Program-made: the position numbers and the translations under genes
Notes under the pieces: model-generated
What the model was told of the DNA's origin: nothing
What the model saw: the letters and a program-made list of their open reading frames with translations, nothing else
The model's database searches: none
Shown here: positions 30,760 to 42,429 of the stretch, piece by piece
How the letters are laid out: the number at the start of each line of letters is the position of its first letter
Position numbering within the stretch: position 1 is the first letter of the stretch
Assembly: GCA_023014485.1 (NCBI GenBank)
Contig: JAJOZX010000196.1
Coordinates: forward strand, 924,001 to 988,000
DNA length: 64,000 bases
Origin: Bathynomus jamesi
Taxonomy: Eukaryota; Arthropoda; Malacostraca; Isopoda; Cirolanidae
Direction: 5' to 3'

Positions 30760-32257
30760 CAGGGCCGGCTCAAAGATGTTATGGCGCCCTGAGCCAATTT
30801 TGCTTTGGCGCTCGCTCCATCCCATTTTTTATATAAAGGTTTTTTAGTTAAAAATAACGAATTTTTTTATATAATTTTATTGTTTATTTCACTCAGTACA
30901 TTTTATTAAAATCTTAAAATAAAAAATATATTTTATTAATTTGAATTCAATAACCATTAACCAAGTAGCATTAATATCATACATACTCGTTAAAATTTCG
31001 GCTTCAAAGATTAACTTTTCGGGCCTTAGCAGCTGCAAATCTTTGGATTATTTCGTCCAGATCTAAATCCTTGGCGATGGCATGTTCACTTGATAAGGTT
31101 GCTAACCCAGCCAACCGATATTGTTTCATCGTGGAACGGAGATAAGTTTTGATTAATTTCATCTTTGAAAAGCTCCGTTCTGCGCTGGCCACTGATACTG
31201 CAATGTTACAAGAATTCTCAGCGCCACAAAAAGATTTGGCAATGATGCCTCAAATTTTTTGAGCACATGAATTGCAAGATTTTCGTTGGAGAATAACTGC
31301 CTTCGAAATGGTTTCGCAAATATTTTAATTCTTCGTATAAATCGATGCTGAAGATGTCTTTCTGATCACCATCTGTAAGCAGAATTTCTAAATCCATACA
31401 ATTCTTACCCAGCTCGTAGTCACTCATTTCTGTGGCATTATTCAAATTATAGAGAAATTGGAATTGATCGTTATGCTTTACGATCAACTCAAACCTGTCT
31501 TTCAATCACTGGATTGCGTTGTCTAAAATGTTGTTGAAAAAGTTGATACTAAAATTTTCCTTCTCTGTCGTTCCAACTTCGTCTTCGTGTTCATAATCAA
31601 ACATTATTTTTCGGCGGCAAATTCTTGTTTGCTCAAATTCAGGTTCAATTCCCAATTCGATTGCCAACTTTTTTTGCACCGTCTAGAAGGCATTTAAATT
31701 TATCATCTGTTCTGTAATTTTTAAGGTAAGGTATTCGATTGATTTTGAAAGTAGGGAAGACAGCTTGTGACATATTCAAATTGACCTCTTGAAGGGCTTC
31801 GCTTGTGATATTTATTTGGCTCAAAATATCGTACCAAACAATCAGGCAGCAGATAAATTTGAAACTTCCAAATTTTGTAATAGAGCACTCGCCTTCGATC
31901 TGTTATTGACGTTACATTAATTTGTTCGTCCCCAAAACTGTTTAATGCCTGTAGAATTTCGTTAAGTTGATGTCTCATCAGTCTCAACGCATCTATGCGA
32001 CTGGCCCATCTGGTTTCGCTAAGGCCCTTCAATGTCAAGCCTTTTACATTTTGTCTAAGTAAGTTGTGTAGACGACGAGAAAAAAAAGCGCCCTAATTTT
32101 CTATGTAGAATTCCTTTTTTAAACTGTTCACTTGTTTCTTGTTGACTGATAGCGATTTTGTCTTTTTTTTTTTTGTTGCTCTTTCGATTTTTGGCCCCCC
32201 CTAAACTTCGGCGTCCTGAGCCAGTGCCATGTTGGCTCCCCCCTTAAGCCGGCCCTG
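30760..32257 (-). mobile_element. Inner hAT element, TSD CTTCTGGG/CCTCTGGG
   Basis: Ends CAGGGCCGGCTCAAAG and complement of CAGGGCCGGCTTAAGG, the common CAGGGCCGGC hAT terminus. The 8-bp duplication (30752-30759, 32258-32265) has one mismatch. The transposase lies on the minus strand. 1.5 kb, 5' part of the gene lost. Confidence 0.9.
31004..32038 (-). pseudogene. hAT transposase of the inner element, broken
   Basis: Three minus frames in order: 32038-31721 (LKGLSETRWASRIDALRLM, the hAT mid-region SETRW motif), 31505-31218, and 31192-31004 (ASAERSFSKMKLIKTYLRS, the hAT dimerisation motif with ERSFS). Frameshifts near 31700 and 31200. It resembles the ZMYM/52-kDa-repressor-like hAT proteins. 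Confidence 0.85.
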
Positions 32258-32269
32258 CCTCTGGGTGAA

Positions 32270-32512
32270 GTGCTTAAGTTGTTGAGGCTGTACTTAACCA
32301 TCCCAATTATCACAGCGACAGCAGAGCACACATTTTCTACCTTGAGGCGCCTGAAAACCAACTTACGCAGTGCAATGGTCCAGCAGCGTTTGAACCATTG
32401 TATGCTTCTGCATATATTTAAGAAGACTGATGGGCTCAACCTGATTAAATTGGCTTCCACCTTTGCTTCTCGCAATGAGAGACGGAGGAATTATTTTCGT
32501 TGTTTTGTATAA
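32270..32512 (+). pseudogene. hAT transposase C-terminus of the outer element
   Basis: LPIITATAEHTFSTLRRLKTNLRSAM-like sequence (read from 32270: TIPIITATAEHTFSTLRRLK) is the hAT dimerisation motif, then RLNHCMLLHIFK and a stop at 32510-32512. The part upstream is displaced by the inner element; the frame continues from 30751. Confidence 0.85.
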
Positions 32513-32859
32513 ATATATATTGTTTTGTTTATAATGTATTATGTATATATGTTCTGTATATAAATTATCAAAGTTCATTTTGGTGTTATTAATTACATTT
32601 AAAGAGTAATGAAAGATTGTTTTTGATCGTTACTATGTTAAAACAATATTGTTCATATAAGGTTATAATATATGATAGTAATAAAGGCTCTGGCTGTGTG
32701 TGTGTGTGTTGGGGTGGGGGGGAAGGCAATGACACGTAGGACTTCTTCTCAGGTTGAGCCCCCAAATGGAAAATATGTTGCTACGCCTATGCTATAGTTA
32801 CAGAGATTCAAGCCACCGACTATTCTCCAGAACCAAAGTCGCTTAGATTCAGTGATGAT

Positions 32860-33015
32860 AGAGTCATCACGTGAAAAATTTGAAGAGAGTTGCTAGATCT
32901 TTCTTGGATTCTTCAATTTATTAAAATACTTGTTCAAAAGCTATGAACTTTAATTTCCACATTTTATATTATTAGCAAAACATTCAGACAGCTCAATCTG
33001 GTATCTACAAAGTTG
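32860..33015. repeat. Inverted repeat, left copy
   Basis: Inverted copy of 35833-35990: shared words ATCACGTGAAAAATTTG, TTTATTAAAATACTTGT and AAAACATTCAGACAGCTCAA. Its edge also resembles a word in the long repeat arms (TTAAATTCAGTG). Confidence 0.8.
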
Positions 33016-33680
33016 TTTTATTCAGTGAGCATAAGGATAATTATCACTAAATTCTTTAACTTAAATATTATGAATTACTTAAATAACTATTGATGAGCGA
33101 GTACATACGACATTTAATAATACAAACTGGAACAAAAATAAATAAAACAATACAAGTGCTAAGAATATAAATATAAATAATGAAAAATAGCAATGTTGAA
33201 GTGAAGTGGAGCAACAGACAAATGTTGTCATACCATGAAGTCCATAAGTTAAATGACTTATGGCAGGATTGTTGAATGTCTTGGATAATTGGGTTAGCTG
33301 ATTTAATTTTTTGCATTAGACTGAAATGAATATTTCTTACCTCTGGGAAGCTTGAGACATTGTGGTTAGCATACATTTGTGAAGCTGGGCAACTTGGGGG
33401 TAGCTTGTGCAGGACCCTGAAAGATCTGTTATAAAGCAAATTTAGGGTTCTGCCAGAACCTTATTTTGTAATTCACAGAGTTGCTGACCAGAATATCACG
33501 AAAGAGTGTTTTAAGTTTCATTTGCGCAGAATTGGCAGTTCTTATAGTCATGCTTTTTTATGTCTGAGATGTATGATAACTGAAGGAACTGGTGATAATT
33601 TGAACCAGATACTTAAAATTTTGTACTTCCTTTATTGGTTCACTTCTCATTTTAAAACTAATATATGACTAATTCACTCC
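33016..33680. other. Unassigned stretch
   Basis: A minus frame 33439-33068 (123 codons) includes SFRVLHKLPPSCPASQMYANHN, the kind of sequence seen at LINE C-termini, but no catalytic motif is visible. Confidence 0.35.
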
Positions 33681-33681
33681 C

Positions 33682-33955
33682 ATAGCCAGGACTTCCCAAG
33701 GGGTGGGGGTGGGGGGTCGAAATTGTAGAAAGGCGGACTTTTTGGTGCAACGACCTGGTCACTGCGGAAGGGGTTTATAGTAGTTAAGTTTAAAGTAGTT
33801 TAGAGTAGTTTGTGAAGTTTAAAAAAATGCAAGCGTTTATTTACTAAATGTTATATGTTATATCACATCATAAGTTATAACTATGGTTACAAAAGTGGAC
33901 CTTTCAAGAAGTGGGGGTGGGGGGGCTCGTTCGACCCCACCCCCTGGCTACGGGC
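33682..33955. mobile_element. Candidate MITE with G-run inverted ends
   Basis: Left end CATAGCCAGGACTTCCC with GGGGTGGGGG, right end complement CGTAGCCAGGGGGTGGGG. About 275 bp, no ORF. A target duplication was not found. Confidence 0.55.
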
Positions 33956-34340
33956 CTGTTAATTAGAGCTTTCAGGATTGAATTGCATAACTTTACTTTT
34001 GGTAACTGAACCCTTATTTCATAAACTGGATAAAATATACCCCTTGTATAACAGACAAAGACTAAGTTATTTATCATCATATTAGCTAACCCATGCAATG
34101 TCCAACTTTTGTTTCATTAAGTGAAATAATTAAACCAACAATATATACAAACAGCAGAATCTCCTCAGATTCTTGCCTAAATGTTATCAGGATAAGTTTT
34201 TTTATTTTGGTTTCATTGTGCTAATTAATTACATACCTGTATTATATTTGGATAACATGAAGCCACTTGGTGGTCTATCAACGTTACTAAAGTCAGATAA
34301 ATGATCTAAAGCTATAATTTGCGAATGAATTTTGCAAACT

Positions 34341-35169
34341 ATAATTTCAAGTTGTTGTTGTTGGTTAGCCGATCAGCCCACCCTGATCGAGCAAGTCGGC
34401 GGACGCAGGTAACCGATCGCCCTCTCCGGAGTGGACCAGAGGTTCAGCGCACTAGTGATGTTGTGTTGTGTTCTATGTTGCGCCAGAGCGGTACAGTCTG
34501 TCATAATGTGTTCAATTGTTTGTGGTATGTCCTGGCACAGGTGACAGCGGTCGTCTGTGGAGTTGTCTAGTCTGTGTTTATATGTCTGTAAGTTGGGGTG
34601 ATGTCCACATCGGAATCGTGCTAAGTTAACTCGATCCGATCTGCTCAGGCTGGTCTCTGACCTGTCAATGGGTGGCGGCTTCGCAAATAGGACCGCATTC
34701 GGACCGAGTCGTGTCAGTGCTTTGTGGGTTAGGTGTGTGTGTGTGTGTATGTGTTTTCTGTACTGTGTGATGTCTGTGGGGCGTTGTATGGAATAGAGTA
34801 TTTGGTTATAATGTCTCTCTGGTGTTACCTTAATGGTGCGAGGTGTTGGTGCATGATTGTACATGTAGTGGCAAGGGTGTTGTGGGTTAGTTGTCGCTGC
34901 TGCCATGAATGTTCCCTAACTTTCAGTATTTTTGTTTCTGTGTGCAGGTGTTCTATTGGTGTTGTTTGAGTACATCCTGTAATGATACGAGTGTGTTGTT
35001 TTGTACTGTCTGTAAGGTGTTTATGCGTGTGTTTGAAATAATGGGCGCCCAGCATGGGCTAGCATAGTCCATAACTGAGCGGATATATTGTTTGTATATG
35101 AGTGATGTTGTTTCCTGCTGGTGTCCAAAGTTTGTGCCTGTTAGTACCCTAAGCGATAATTTCAAGTTG
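34341..35169 (-). mobile_element. 5'-truncated LINE C with 14-bp TSD
   Basis: ATAATTTCAAGTTG flanks both sides (34341-34354, 35156-35169). The body 34355-35155 is minus, ending in a CAA-repeat tail (plus GTTGTTGTTGG). A clean example of target-primed insertion. Confidence 0.9.
34373..35155 (-). pseudogene. RT C-terminal region of LINE C
   Basis: 35165-34953 encodes LIYKQYIRSVMDYASPCWAP, the RT thumb end of Jockey-like LINEs. After a frameshift, 34906-34373 (177 codons) runs to the end, with NLARFRCGHH and RCHLCQDIPQTIEHIMTDC, a C-terminal CCHC-like knuckle. No catalytic residues remain. Confidence 0.85.
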
Positions 35170-35289
35170 GCTAGTTATCATTAAACTATTCACAAAACTA
35201 TTGTAGTTATACTTGAGTCTTGGCTAAAATATACATTATTTCCAGAATTTACATTCCATTTCTTTCATTCATGATAGTTTTAATAAAAA

Positions 35290-35840
35290 TTTAGATGATT
35301 TACCAAATCATATAGAGTAGTATATTCCAAAAATCTTTTACTCTATGACAAAAAGTAGTTTTAAAGATCCAATCTACAAGTCTGTTTTCTAATTTTCTTA
35401 TGCCCTAAAGTTCTTGCATCATAAAAAGTTAATCAAAATTATCCAAACCTGAAAACATTTTGAATCTCTGTACCATGTCTTCCTTCAAACAATGTCTCTC
35501 AAAACTAAACATGCCCAGCTCATTTGATCTTTAACTGTATTCTAACCACCTTAACCTAGCGATAGGTTTGGTTGCACTACCCTCCACATCTTCAAATACC
35601 TATATCCTGCCTATGAATGAATCCTCCTTGAATGCAGTATTCTAAACGAGGCCCAACAAAAGAATTATAAAATCTACAGGTAACCTTCATTTTGTAACTA
35701 TCATTCCTCTTAATAATACTTAGTATTTTATTTGCATTATTTTTAGACTCTAAGCACTGTTTAGAAAACCTTAGAGCACTTCTTACTATAATGTCTTGAT
35801 CTTTTTTCCCAGCACATCCTCCAACCAGTTTCAACTTTAC
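35290..35840 (-). pseudogene. CR1-like RT C-terminal fragment
   Basis: The minus frame near 35810-35600 encodes LRFSKQCLESKNNANKILSI and FYNSFVGPRLEYCIQ, the CR1/L2 thumb signature (SKQC..., PHLEY). Neighbouring frames downstream keep a few more residues. Both ends are undefined. Confidence 0.8.
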
Positions 35841-35990
35841 AGATACCAAATTGAGCTGTCTGAATGTTTTGTCAGTAATATAAAATGTGGGTAAACTAAA
35901 GTTCATAGCTTTTGGACAAGTATTTTAATAAATTGGAGAAAATGAGAAAGATCTAGGAGATCATCAAATTTTTCACGTGATGATTGTTTC
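35833..35990. repeat. Inverted repeat, right copy
   Basis: Pairs with 32860-33015. Confidence 0.8.
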
Positions 35991-36039
35991 AACGTCCACC
36001 CTCGCCCACTGAATTTAAGCAACTTTGGGTCTGGAGAGT

Positions 36040-36755
36040 GTCTGTATTGGGGAGAAAGAGAGAAAAAAAATGATGCAAGAGAGCTTTGTTTCCCTGCATG
36101 CACAAACAAGGGGGCGTGAAAGCCAGTTGAACTACAGGACGCAGGTGGGATGGTGGGTACGGTTGGTACGACGTGGACGCGTGGGTAGGGCGTTTTCGGG
36201 TTCCAGGTGTTGCTCTAGGGAACACTGCGAGGCTATGGCAATCCCCCAGAGGCCATCCTGAAATATACCTTATAAACGTTTATGAAGTCCGACTTAACTC
36301 GGCCTGCACTTAAATTAGGTTAATCTAACCTTCCCCCTGTCTCTCTCAAATGCATTTCACCAACGGCCGTAACTTGTGATGTTAACCTCCCAAATTTTTA
36401 CATAAATGTAACTCATAAACGTGCGTGAGGATCAAGAGGAAAATTCTCAATTCGACCCATTTCTGTCTACATTTTTGCCACGATACTAAGCTTTTTTTTT
36501 TAATATTAAGAGGGAAATAATTGAATTGGTAAAAGATTTATTTAGCACATAATTTTTCGTACACGCGATGGATGTATCAACGTTCCACCTCGATCACTGA
36601 ATTTAATTGACTTCGAGTTTGGTATTTGTGTAGAAACTGTCCTCAGCGAAAGGTGTGTGTGTGTGTGTGTGTGTGTAGGTGACCATGGGGCGAGGATAGA
36701 AAAATAATATTCACCGTTGGCCGACTCCCAACAGGGAATAATAAAATTAGGATCT

Positions 36756-36809
<54 letters not shown>

Positions 36810-37045
36810 TTTCGAGAATTTCTTACTTTATATTCACTGATACATTTCGTGTATTAACCCCCTTCATCAGGTTTATGAAAGGACAGGAAATCTATATGCG
36901 CGTTATATATTTACACAACTGCGATAAAAGATTTTGGACTGATTAGGAAGGGGGACAACTTTTCAAATATAACTTTTGTTTGTAAAAGCGAATTATCAGG
37001 GTTAAGCTCTGCCTTCAAAACCGCTACGTGGGCGAGTGTAAAAAA
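36040..37045 (-). repeat. Long inverted repeat, right arm
   Basis: Inverted relative to 25790-27250 over its whole length. Contains GT (36654-36676) and AG (36762-36806) microsatellites not shared with the left arm. Confidence 0.7.
36654..36806. repeat. (GT)n and (AG)n microsatellites
   Basis: 23 bp of GT and about 45 bp of AG, separated by 85 bp. Confidence 0.95.
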
Positions 37046-37048
37046 ACA

Positions 37049-37051
<3 letters not shown>

Positions 37052-37101
<50 letters not shown>
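37052..37101. repeat. (AT)n microsatellite
   Basis: Uninterrupted AT, 50 bp. Confidence 0.95.
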
Positions 37102-37102
<1 letters not shown>

Positions 37103-37330
37103 CAACGAATAGAGAATACCAAGTTTCCAAGTTTCTAAGTGAGAAATAAATTATTTTAATCTTAATATACCCTGAGAGAATGACTTTCGTTAAATAAGTG
37201 TGTCTGTCTGTGCATCGGTGTTAGGTTATAGAAGCATTCCGTTCTTTTAATGACATGTATTTTTTCAATAATCTCTTGACTTGTTAATAAATACTGTATG
37301 CAGATGTATTTCTTAGTTCATAGTATGACG

Positions 37331-37331
37331 T

Positions 37332-37361
<30 letters not shown>
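37331..37361. repeat. (AC)n microsatellite
   Basis: Pure AC dinucleotides. Confidence 0.95.
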
Positions 37362-37366
<5 letters not shown>

Positions 37367-37581
37367 TATAATTGGGAGTGTGGCATCCCCGACATTTTTA
37401 TTTTTTTATTTATAGTGGCACTCATAAGTATTTGTGGAGAGAAATATTTCGGTTATATTCGTCCTTTGCTTCTGTACCATGCATACAATAGTTATAGAAA
37501 ATTTACAGTTGTTTTGAAAAATTTAACAAATAAAAAAATTAGTTTAACTCTAATATACGACGGCTACACAATATATTTACG

Positions 37582-38862
37582 ACGGCTACACAATATATTT
37601 TGCCCCACCTTTTATTTTCCTTCCAAGTTTCCTTTAAGTTCCAGAAATTGTGTACACAAGTAGTTACATACCTTTTTTACAAGTTTTTATTTTTCCACAT
37701 CCTTTTCTACGGCTTTCTTCCACCTCGAAACAAGGGCCTTTATTCCTTGCTGGTAAAAGTCCACTGGGTTCCGCTGGAGCCACCTCTTAACCTCCTCAAC
37801 AACCTCATCGTCACTCTGAAACTTTCTTCCACGAATAGTATCCTTCATTGGCCCAAACAAATGGAAGTCTGAAGGTGCCAGATCCGGGCTGTATGGAGGG
37901 TGGGGTAACACAGTCAAGCGCATTTTGTGATGGCCTCTCTTGTTTGTAAACTGTTGTGTGGTCTTGCGTTATCGTGCAAAAGAAGGACATCTTCCAGTTT
38001 TCTCTCTAGTCGAACTCGATTTATACGACTCTGGAGTCTCTGTAGGTTAGCAATATATGCCTGAGTTGATTGTTTGTCCTTTCTTCATAATGTCCACCAG
38101 AATCACCCCTTTCATGTCCCAGAAGATGGTGGCCATAACCTTTCCTGCAGAGGGAGCCATTTTGAACTTTTTCTTGGGTGGGGAGTCTGCGTGATGCCAT
38201 TCCATGGATTGGCGTTTTGTTTCAGGTTCAAAGTGGTGTACCCAAGTCTCATCCCCAGTCACAATTCGTGAAAGGAAGTTATCCCCTTCTGTCTCGTATC
38301 CAACCAACGACTCAGAAGCAATTTCTTTTCTTTGGGCTTTGTGATCTTCAGTCAGTTCGCGAGAAACAAACCGTGAACACACTTTTGAGTGTCCTAGTTG
38401 CTGAATTATCGTATTCACACTTCCTTCATTAATTCCTAGCTTCAGTGATAGCTCCTTGTATGTGACGCGCCGATTTGATCGAATGATGCTGTTAGCACGT
38501 TGCTCTCCCTCTCTCCGATGATCTTACACGTGCTTCGATCAACAACAGCATCTCCATAAACGTTTTGTAGACGTTTGTGAATATTTCCAATTGTTTCCTT
38601 CTCTGCGGTTAAGCACTCGATAACAGCTCTCTGTTTACGACGCACATCACTGTCAGATACCATTTTCGAAACTACGTTAACCATCGGTTTTATACAAGGG
38701 CGTTTAAAAGCGGTTTTATACAAGGAGGGGAGGTTCAAACTGGAAAAATCCGGTTATGTGAAGCGCAGAAAGTTCCAACTTACGGCCCAAGAGACATTTC
38801 AGCCCCATGACCTATTATTTAGCTAAGAGAAAAGGGTGGGGAAAAATATATTGAGTGTCCCC
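37582..38862 (-). mobile_element. Mariner (DD34D-type) element
   Basis: Left end CTACACAATATATTTTGCCC and right end complement ACACTCAATATATTTTTCCC are imperfect inverted repeats about 30 bp long. A 22-bp unit (TACGACGGCTACACAATATA...) is tandemly duplicated at 37557-37600 on the left. It encodes a mariner transposase on the minus strand. Confidence 0.85.
37687..38670 (-). pseudogene. Mariner transposase, three frames
   Basis: N-terminus 38662-38442 (MVSDSDVRRKQRAVIECLTA with helix-turn-helix), middle 38418-38047 (IVTGDETWVHHFEPETKRQS, first catalytic Asp), a short break with LLHDNARPH (second Asp, about 37970), then 37923-37687 (HPPYSPDLAPSDFHLFGP, third Asp; stop after VEKDVEK). All catalytic residues are visible, with two or three frameshifts. 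It belongs to the SETMAR/irritans-like mariners. Confidence 0.9.
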
Positions 38863-38865
38863 TAG

Positions 38866-40168
38866 TATAATTTAAAACATCAAAGAATTTAAGGGAAAAG
38901 TTAAAATGCAAAACCTTTTGTACAGTTATTTACAATATTATTTAATACTTTGTGTCCACTTTAGGCTTGAAGAATTCAAATTTTTTATCAGTAGTTGGCT
39001 GTTTATTGATCAGAGACTGTTGGCAAATCTGAATTCTAGAATTTTCTCTGCGAATATTCATGGAAGACGGATAACTGTGCAAACCATTAGTAAGCAATGG
39101 GTCGTCGTGGTAAAGAATTGTCCACAGATCTTAAGAGATCTGTTATTGCTGCACACGAATCTAGAAAGATTTATGGGAAGGTAGAACTACTTCGAATTCC
39201 ATCTAGGACGGTTGCTGTAGTTATAAAGAAATGTAAACGCTTTGGAACAATAAAAATTCTACCAATCTTGCAAGGTTTCAGAAGGTACAGCTAGACGGAT
39301 TGAAAAAATGGCTGCTGCGAATCCACGAGTGACTGCAGGTGCTATTTGCCAAACATTGAACTAAGATCGATGTCCATCCCTTTAGTGTACATCGTACATT
39401 GAGAAAGAATGGTTTGCATGGAAGCGTTGCATGAAGAAAACTTCTGCTACGCACAAAGAAGCTCGTTTAAAGTATGGCAAAGATCATCAAAATTATAGTT
39501 TTGCATTATAGAAGAAAGTTCTCCGGACAGACGAGACCAAAATTGAATTTTCGGGAACAACGAACAACGGTATGTTTGGCGAAAATCAAATACTGCTTTC
39601 GAGGAAAAAAAATTCTTACGGTTAAACATGGTTGTGGTAGTTTGCTTCTTTGAGGATGCTTTAGTGCTTCTGGTCCAGGAAGGCTTTTCATTAATGGAAT
39701 GCTGAATTCGAAAAATATCAAGAAATTTTAAAAGAAACATATATTGCCTTCAGTTCGGGAGTTGCGAATGGATCGCATTTGGGTACTGCAACAAGATAAT
39801 GATCCAAAAAATAAAAGTAAGAACCCCATGAAATGTCTTCAACAAAAGAATTTTAAGCTTCTCGAGTGGCCCAGTCAAAGTCTAGGTCTCATTTTAATCG
39901 AGAATTTATGGTTTAATTTAATAAAAGCTGTCCACAAGAGAAATCTTTCGAATCTGAATGAATTGCAACAATTTTCTTTAGAAGAATGGGCTAAAATTTC
40001 TACCGAGATGTCAAAACCTTGTAGAAAAATATCCGAAACGAATCACTGAAGTCATTCAAGCAAAAGGTGAACACACAAAGTATTAAATAATTTTGTAATA
40101 AATGTTGGAAAACTTTTCGATTTTCACCTTTTTTTTATTTTCCTCAAATTCTTTGATTTTTTATATAT
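38866..40168 (+). mobile_element. Tc1-like element
   Basis: ATCAAAGAATTTAAGG near 38876 and complement ATCAAAGAATTTGAGG near 40150 are the inverted ends. It starts within a few bases of the neighbouring mariner. Length about 1.3 kb, normal for Tc1. Confidence 0.8.
39097..40049 (+). pseudogene. Tc1 transposase, heavily broken
   Basis: ATG 39097 opens MGRRGKELSTDLKRSVIAAH (Tc1 helix-turn-helix). The middle is scrambled over several frames. 39744-40049 encodes RIWVLQQDNDPKNKSKN (second Asp), LEWPSQSLGLILIENLWFNL (third catalytic Glu) and EEWAKIS. First Asp not clear. Confidence 0.85.
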
Positions 40169-40449
40169 TCAAGTTAAACTCATTTTTTTATGCTAAATTT
40201 TTTCAAACGAACGGTAACTTAATGTGTTGACCTCACCCACGTACTCCACTCCCATACTTCCCCCACCACCACCACCAACCATATGTGAAAACTGTCGTGC
40301 TTTCGTACCGATGTTTTTGATTGAATTTTCGATGTAGCCAAATTGTGTAAAGCAGATTATTTTAAACATAATATGACATGAAGGTCATGGGTTTCATTTG
40401 ATTACAGATGAACCTAACACTCACACCTATTGCAACACTAAATGTACAG
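40169..40449. other. Unassigned stretch
   Basis: CCACCACCACCACCAACC low-complexity at about 40264-40280; no coding or repeat structure otherwise. Confidence 0.4.
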
Positions 40450-40735
40450 TTGCCCGCATATGTAATGTTCCTCGCCTCACAGACGACTCTGTACATGTGG
40501 TAACGCCGCAGTGATAGTCAAGGTACCCTAACTGGGGGAAGAGGGGTTGGAGGGGGGACAACCGAGTACAACAACATATAACACAGACATATATATCTAA
40601 AGGACAGTTGAATGTGCACTCATTGATATATAGATAATTATATTGTAATGTCTGTGTTCATAAAGATAAGCAATAAATATGATCATATACAGCGTTGAAC
40701 TCCATGTAGTTTACTAGTCTTATACAGTAATAAGG
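40450..40735 (+). repeat. LTR-like dispersed repeat, copy 1
   Basis: Matches 49040-49335 in inverse orientation over about 280 bp (CCCGCATATGTAATGTTCC ... GTCTTATACAGTAA). In the other copy it is followed by CTGGCGGAGCGACCC, which resembles a Gypsy/mag LTR border and primer site. So this may be a solo LTR. The TG...CA rule is not clearly met. Confidence 0.55.
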
Positions 40736-41130
40736 TTCGACTATGATTACTGCAATTCTATATGAACAGTTATCACAGAAGTGATCTGTCTTTCCTTGTG
40801 AACAGATGTGTTTTATCGAGCGTCCAGTATTACCAATTGAATAAGTAATTTTATTCGAGGTGTCTAAAAAAAATAAGTGCTTGGTGCTTTCTCAACTAAA
40901 TTACTTCCTGTTATTAATTATTCATAAACGAATATATTTTATTTATTGATTTTATTTATTACTGTATTATTTGATTAAACCAAGGAGAGTGCACGTGGCT
41001 TGCCTTGTTTGTTTTCCTTCGAGAGGATAAAATTCCAAAACATGGTCTAATAAGGTTGATTTTGCCTTGCTGAGGATCATCAGGTACGGTGTGGTCACCG
41101 TCCGTGGGGAAAAAAGTCGGCCGAATTGTG
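40736..41130. other. Unassigned stretch before the CR1 element
   Basis: 40736-40790 is similar, inverted, to 47525-47575. The rest has no recognisable structure; part may be CR1 5' UTR. Confidence 0.35.
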
Positions 41131-41430
41131 GACAGATAAGTTTTTCTTTTTTTTTGTCATCTTTATTAATATTTTTTCTTTTCCAGAACCTTCGTCGGTA
41201 GCTTAATTAAGTATATATTCATTTAGTATAAATTTGGGTTATAGAAACCTGTTTCTGCGTTGAAAGAACATTTTTGCGGGCTTGCGCAGATGACGTCACA
41301 ATAAGAACGCGGTAGACCTACGTTTTATTAATTGCTCCTTACTTATTCTAGGAGACTTACGTCATTATTAGATTACTATTATTAACTCGCTATTAATTTC
41401 CAAACGCTCGTTTTTTAATTAGTTAATAGC

Positions 41431-42367
41431 ATGGCACCCCCATCAAGTACTTGCAGTCGCTGTAAAGGAAAGTTTGCCGCTTACGCGTTTATTTTGGCTA
41501 ATAATAATGATCAGTTAGTTTACAGGTGGTGCTCAAATATGAAATTGCTGAGGAACGAGCTAAAGCGTGAGAGGGAGGCCAGAGTGAGGCTTGAAGAAAG
41601 GGTGGTGCTCCTGACGGCAAAGTTAGAATCCTTTGGGCCTTCTGAGAGGAGTTATTCTTCAGTCACGGCCCCTCCTGCCTCAGTTTCTACTAATGACATA
41701 AATAATGCTAATAGCCCTCTCTCTCTCCCTAGTTCCCGACCCTTCGTGCAAGTGCGTAATGGAGCCCCATTGAGACAACCTAAGCCTTGTCTATCGGTAT
41801 TAACGAACAATAAGTTTTCTGTTTTAGGCTTCGAAGACGTAGATGAACCTGAAATACGACTAGTTGGTGATTCCATTGTTCGAGGGCAGCTCGAGGAATT
41901 CTGCGGAGGAACCCCCGTTGTAGGCGCCGTTACTGCTACCCTGGTTCAAGGGGGGGGATATAACTAATAGTGTTGATTTTTTTACAGACGGACCCTCTGA
42001 GGACACAACATACGTTATTCACGTCGGTACTAATAATGTTCTAAATTCTAGATCGGAAGAGCTGCTGGCTAGGTACAGGGACTTACTAGAGCGACGAAAG
42101 GAAAAAACTAATAAGATTGTTTTAACAGGTATACTTCCTCGAATTATCCAACGTAACGAGTTCTACAGCAAGGCGACCTATATTAAGAATAACCTAAAGT
42201 CACTTTGTCAACAGGAAGGAGTGCATTTTGTGGATTTTTTGAGCAGTTTCTACGACAGGAGGGACTTGTTCCTCGGAGATGGACTTCACCTTAATGATGT
42301 TGGAGCTGCGCTTTTAGGAAGACTATTTCATAATACTGTTTCTTCTTTTCAGGCTGCCGTAACTTGA
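41431..42367 (+). pseudogene. CR1 ORF1: zinc head plus SGNH esterase
   Basis: True ATG (GCATGGCACCCCC). CSRCKGKF at the start and later Cys suggest a small zinc finger, then a charged coiled-coil-like stretch (NELKREREARVRLEERVVLL). The esterase part has LVGDSIVRGQ (Ser), VIHVGTNN and LGDGLHLNDVG (Asp/His). A run of eight G at about 41950-41957 shifts the frame once. CR1 ORF1 esterases are known; the catalytic positions appear kept. Confidence 0.85.
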
Positions 42368-42429
42368 ACGGTCTCGGCGTAATTTCCTTAAAATTCCCTT
42401 GCGTGCGCGAACAATTTGAAGGTTCTATC

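Larger units (their letters stand above)
30644..32791 (+). mobile_element. Outer hAT element (host of a nested hAT)
   Basis: Ends CATAGGCGTCGGAACCGG and complement of CATAGGCGTAGCAACA. The flanks share CTATA, an imperfect 8-bp duplication. Its C-terminal transposase piece survives at 32270-32512 (plus). A second hAT sits at 30760-32257, so only about 650 bp belong to this element. Confidence 0.7.

Noticed and set aside
32270..32512. Host zinc-finger gene exon
   Set aside because: hAT dimerisation motif and position between hAT ends explain it.
25790..37045. Polinton/Maverick with long terminal repeats
   Set aside because: No polymerase B, integrase, ATPase or capsid coding recognised between the arms, only LINE and hAT pieces; kept only as one reading of the inverted repeat.
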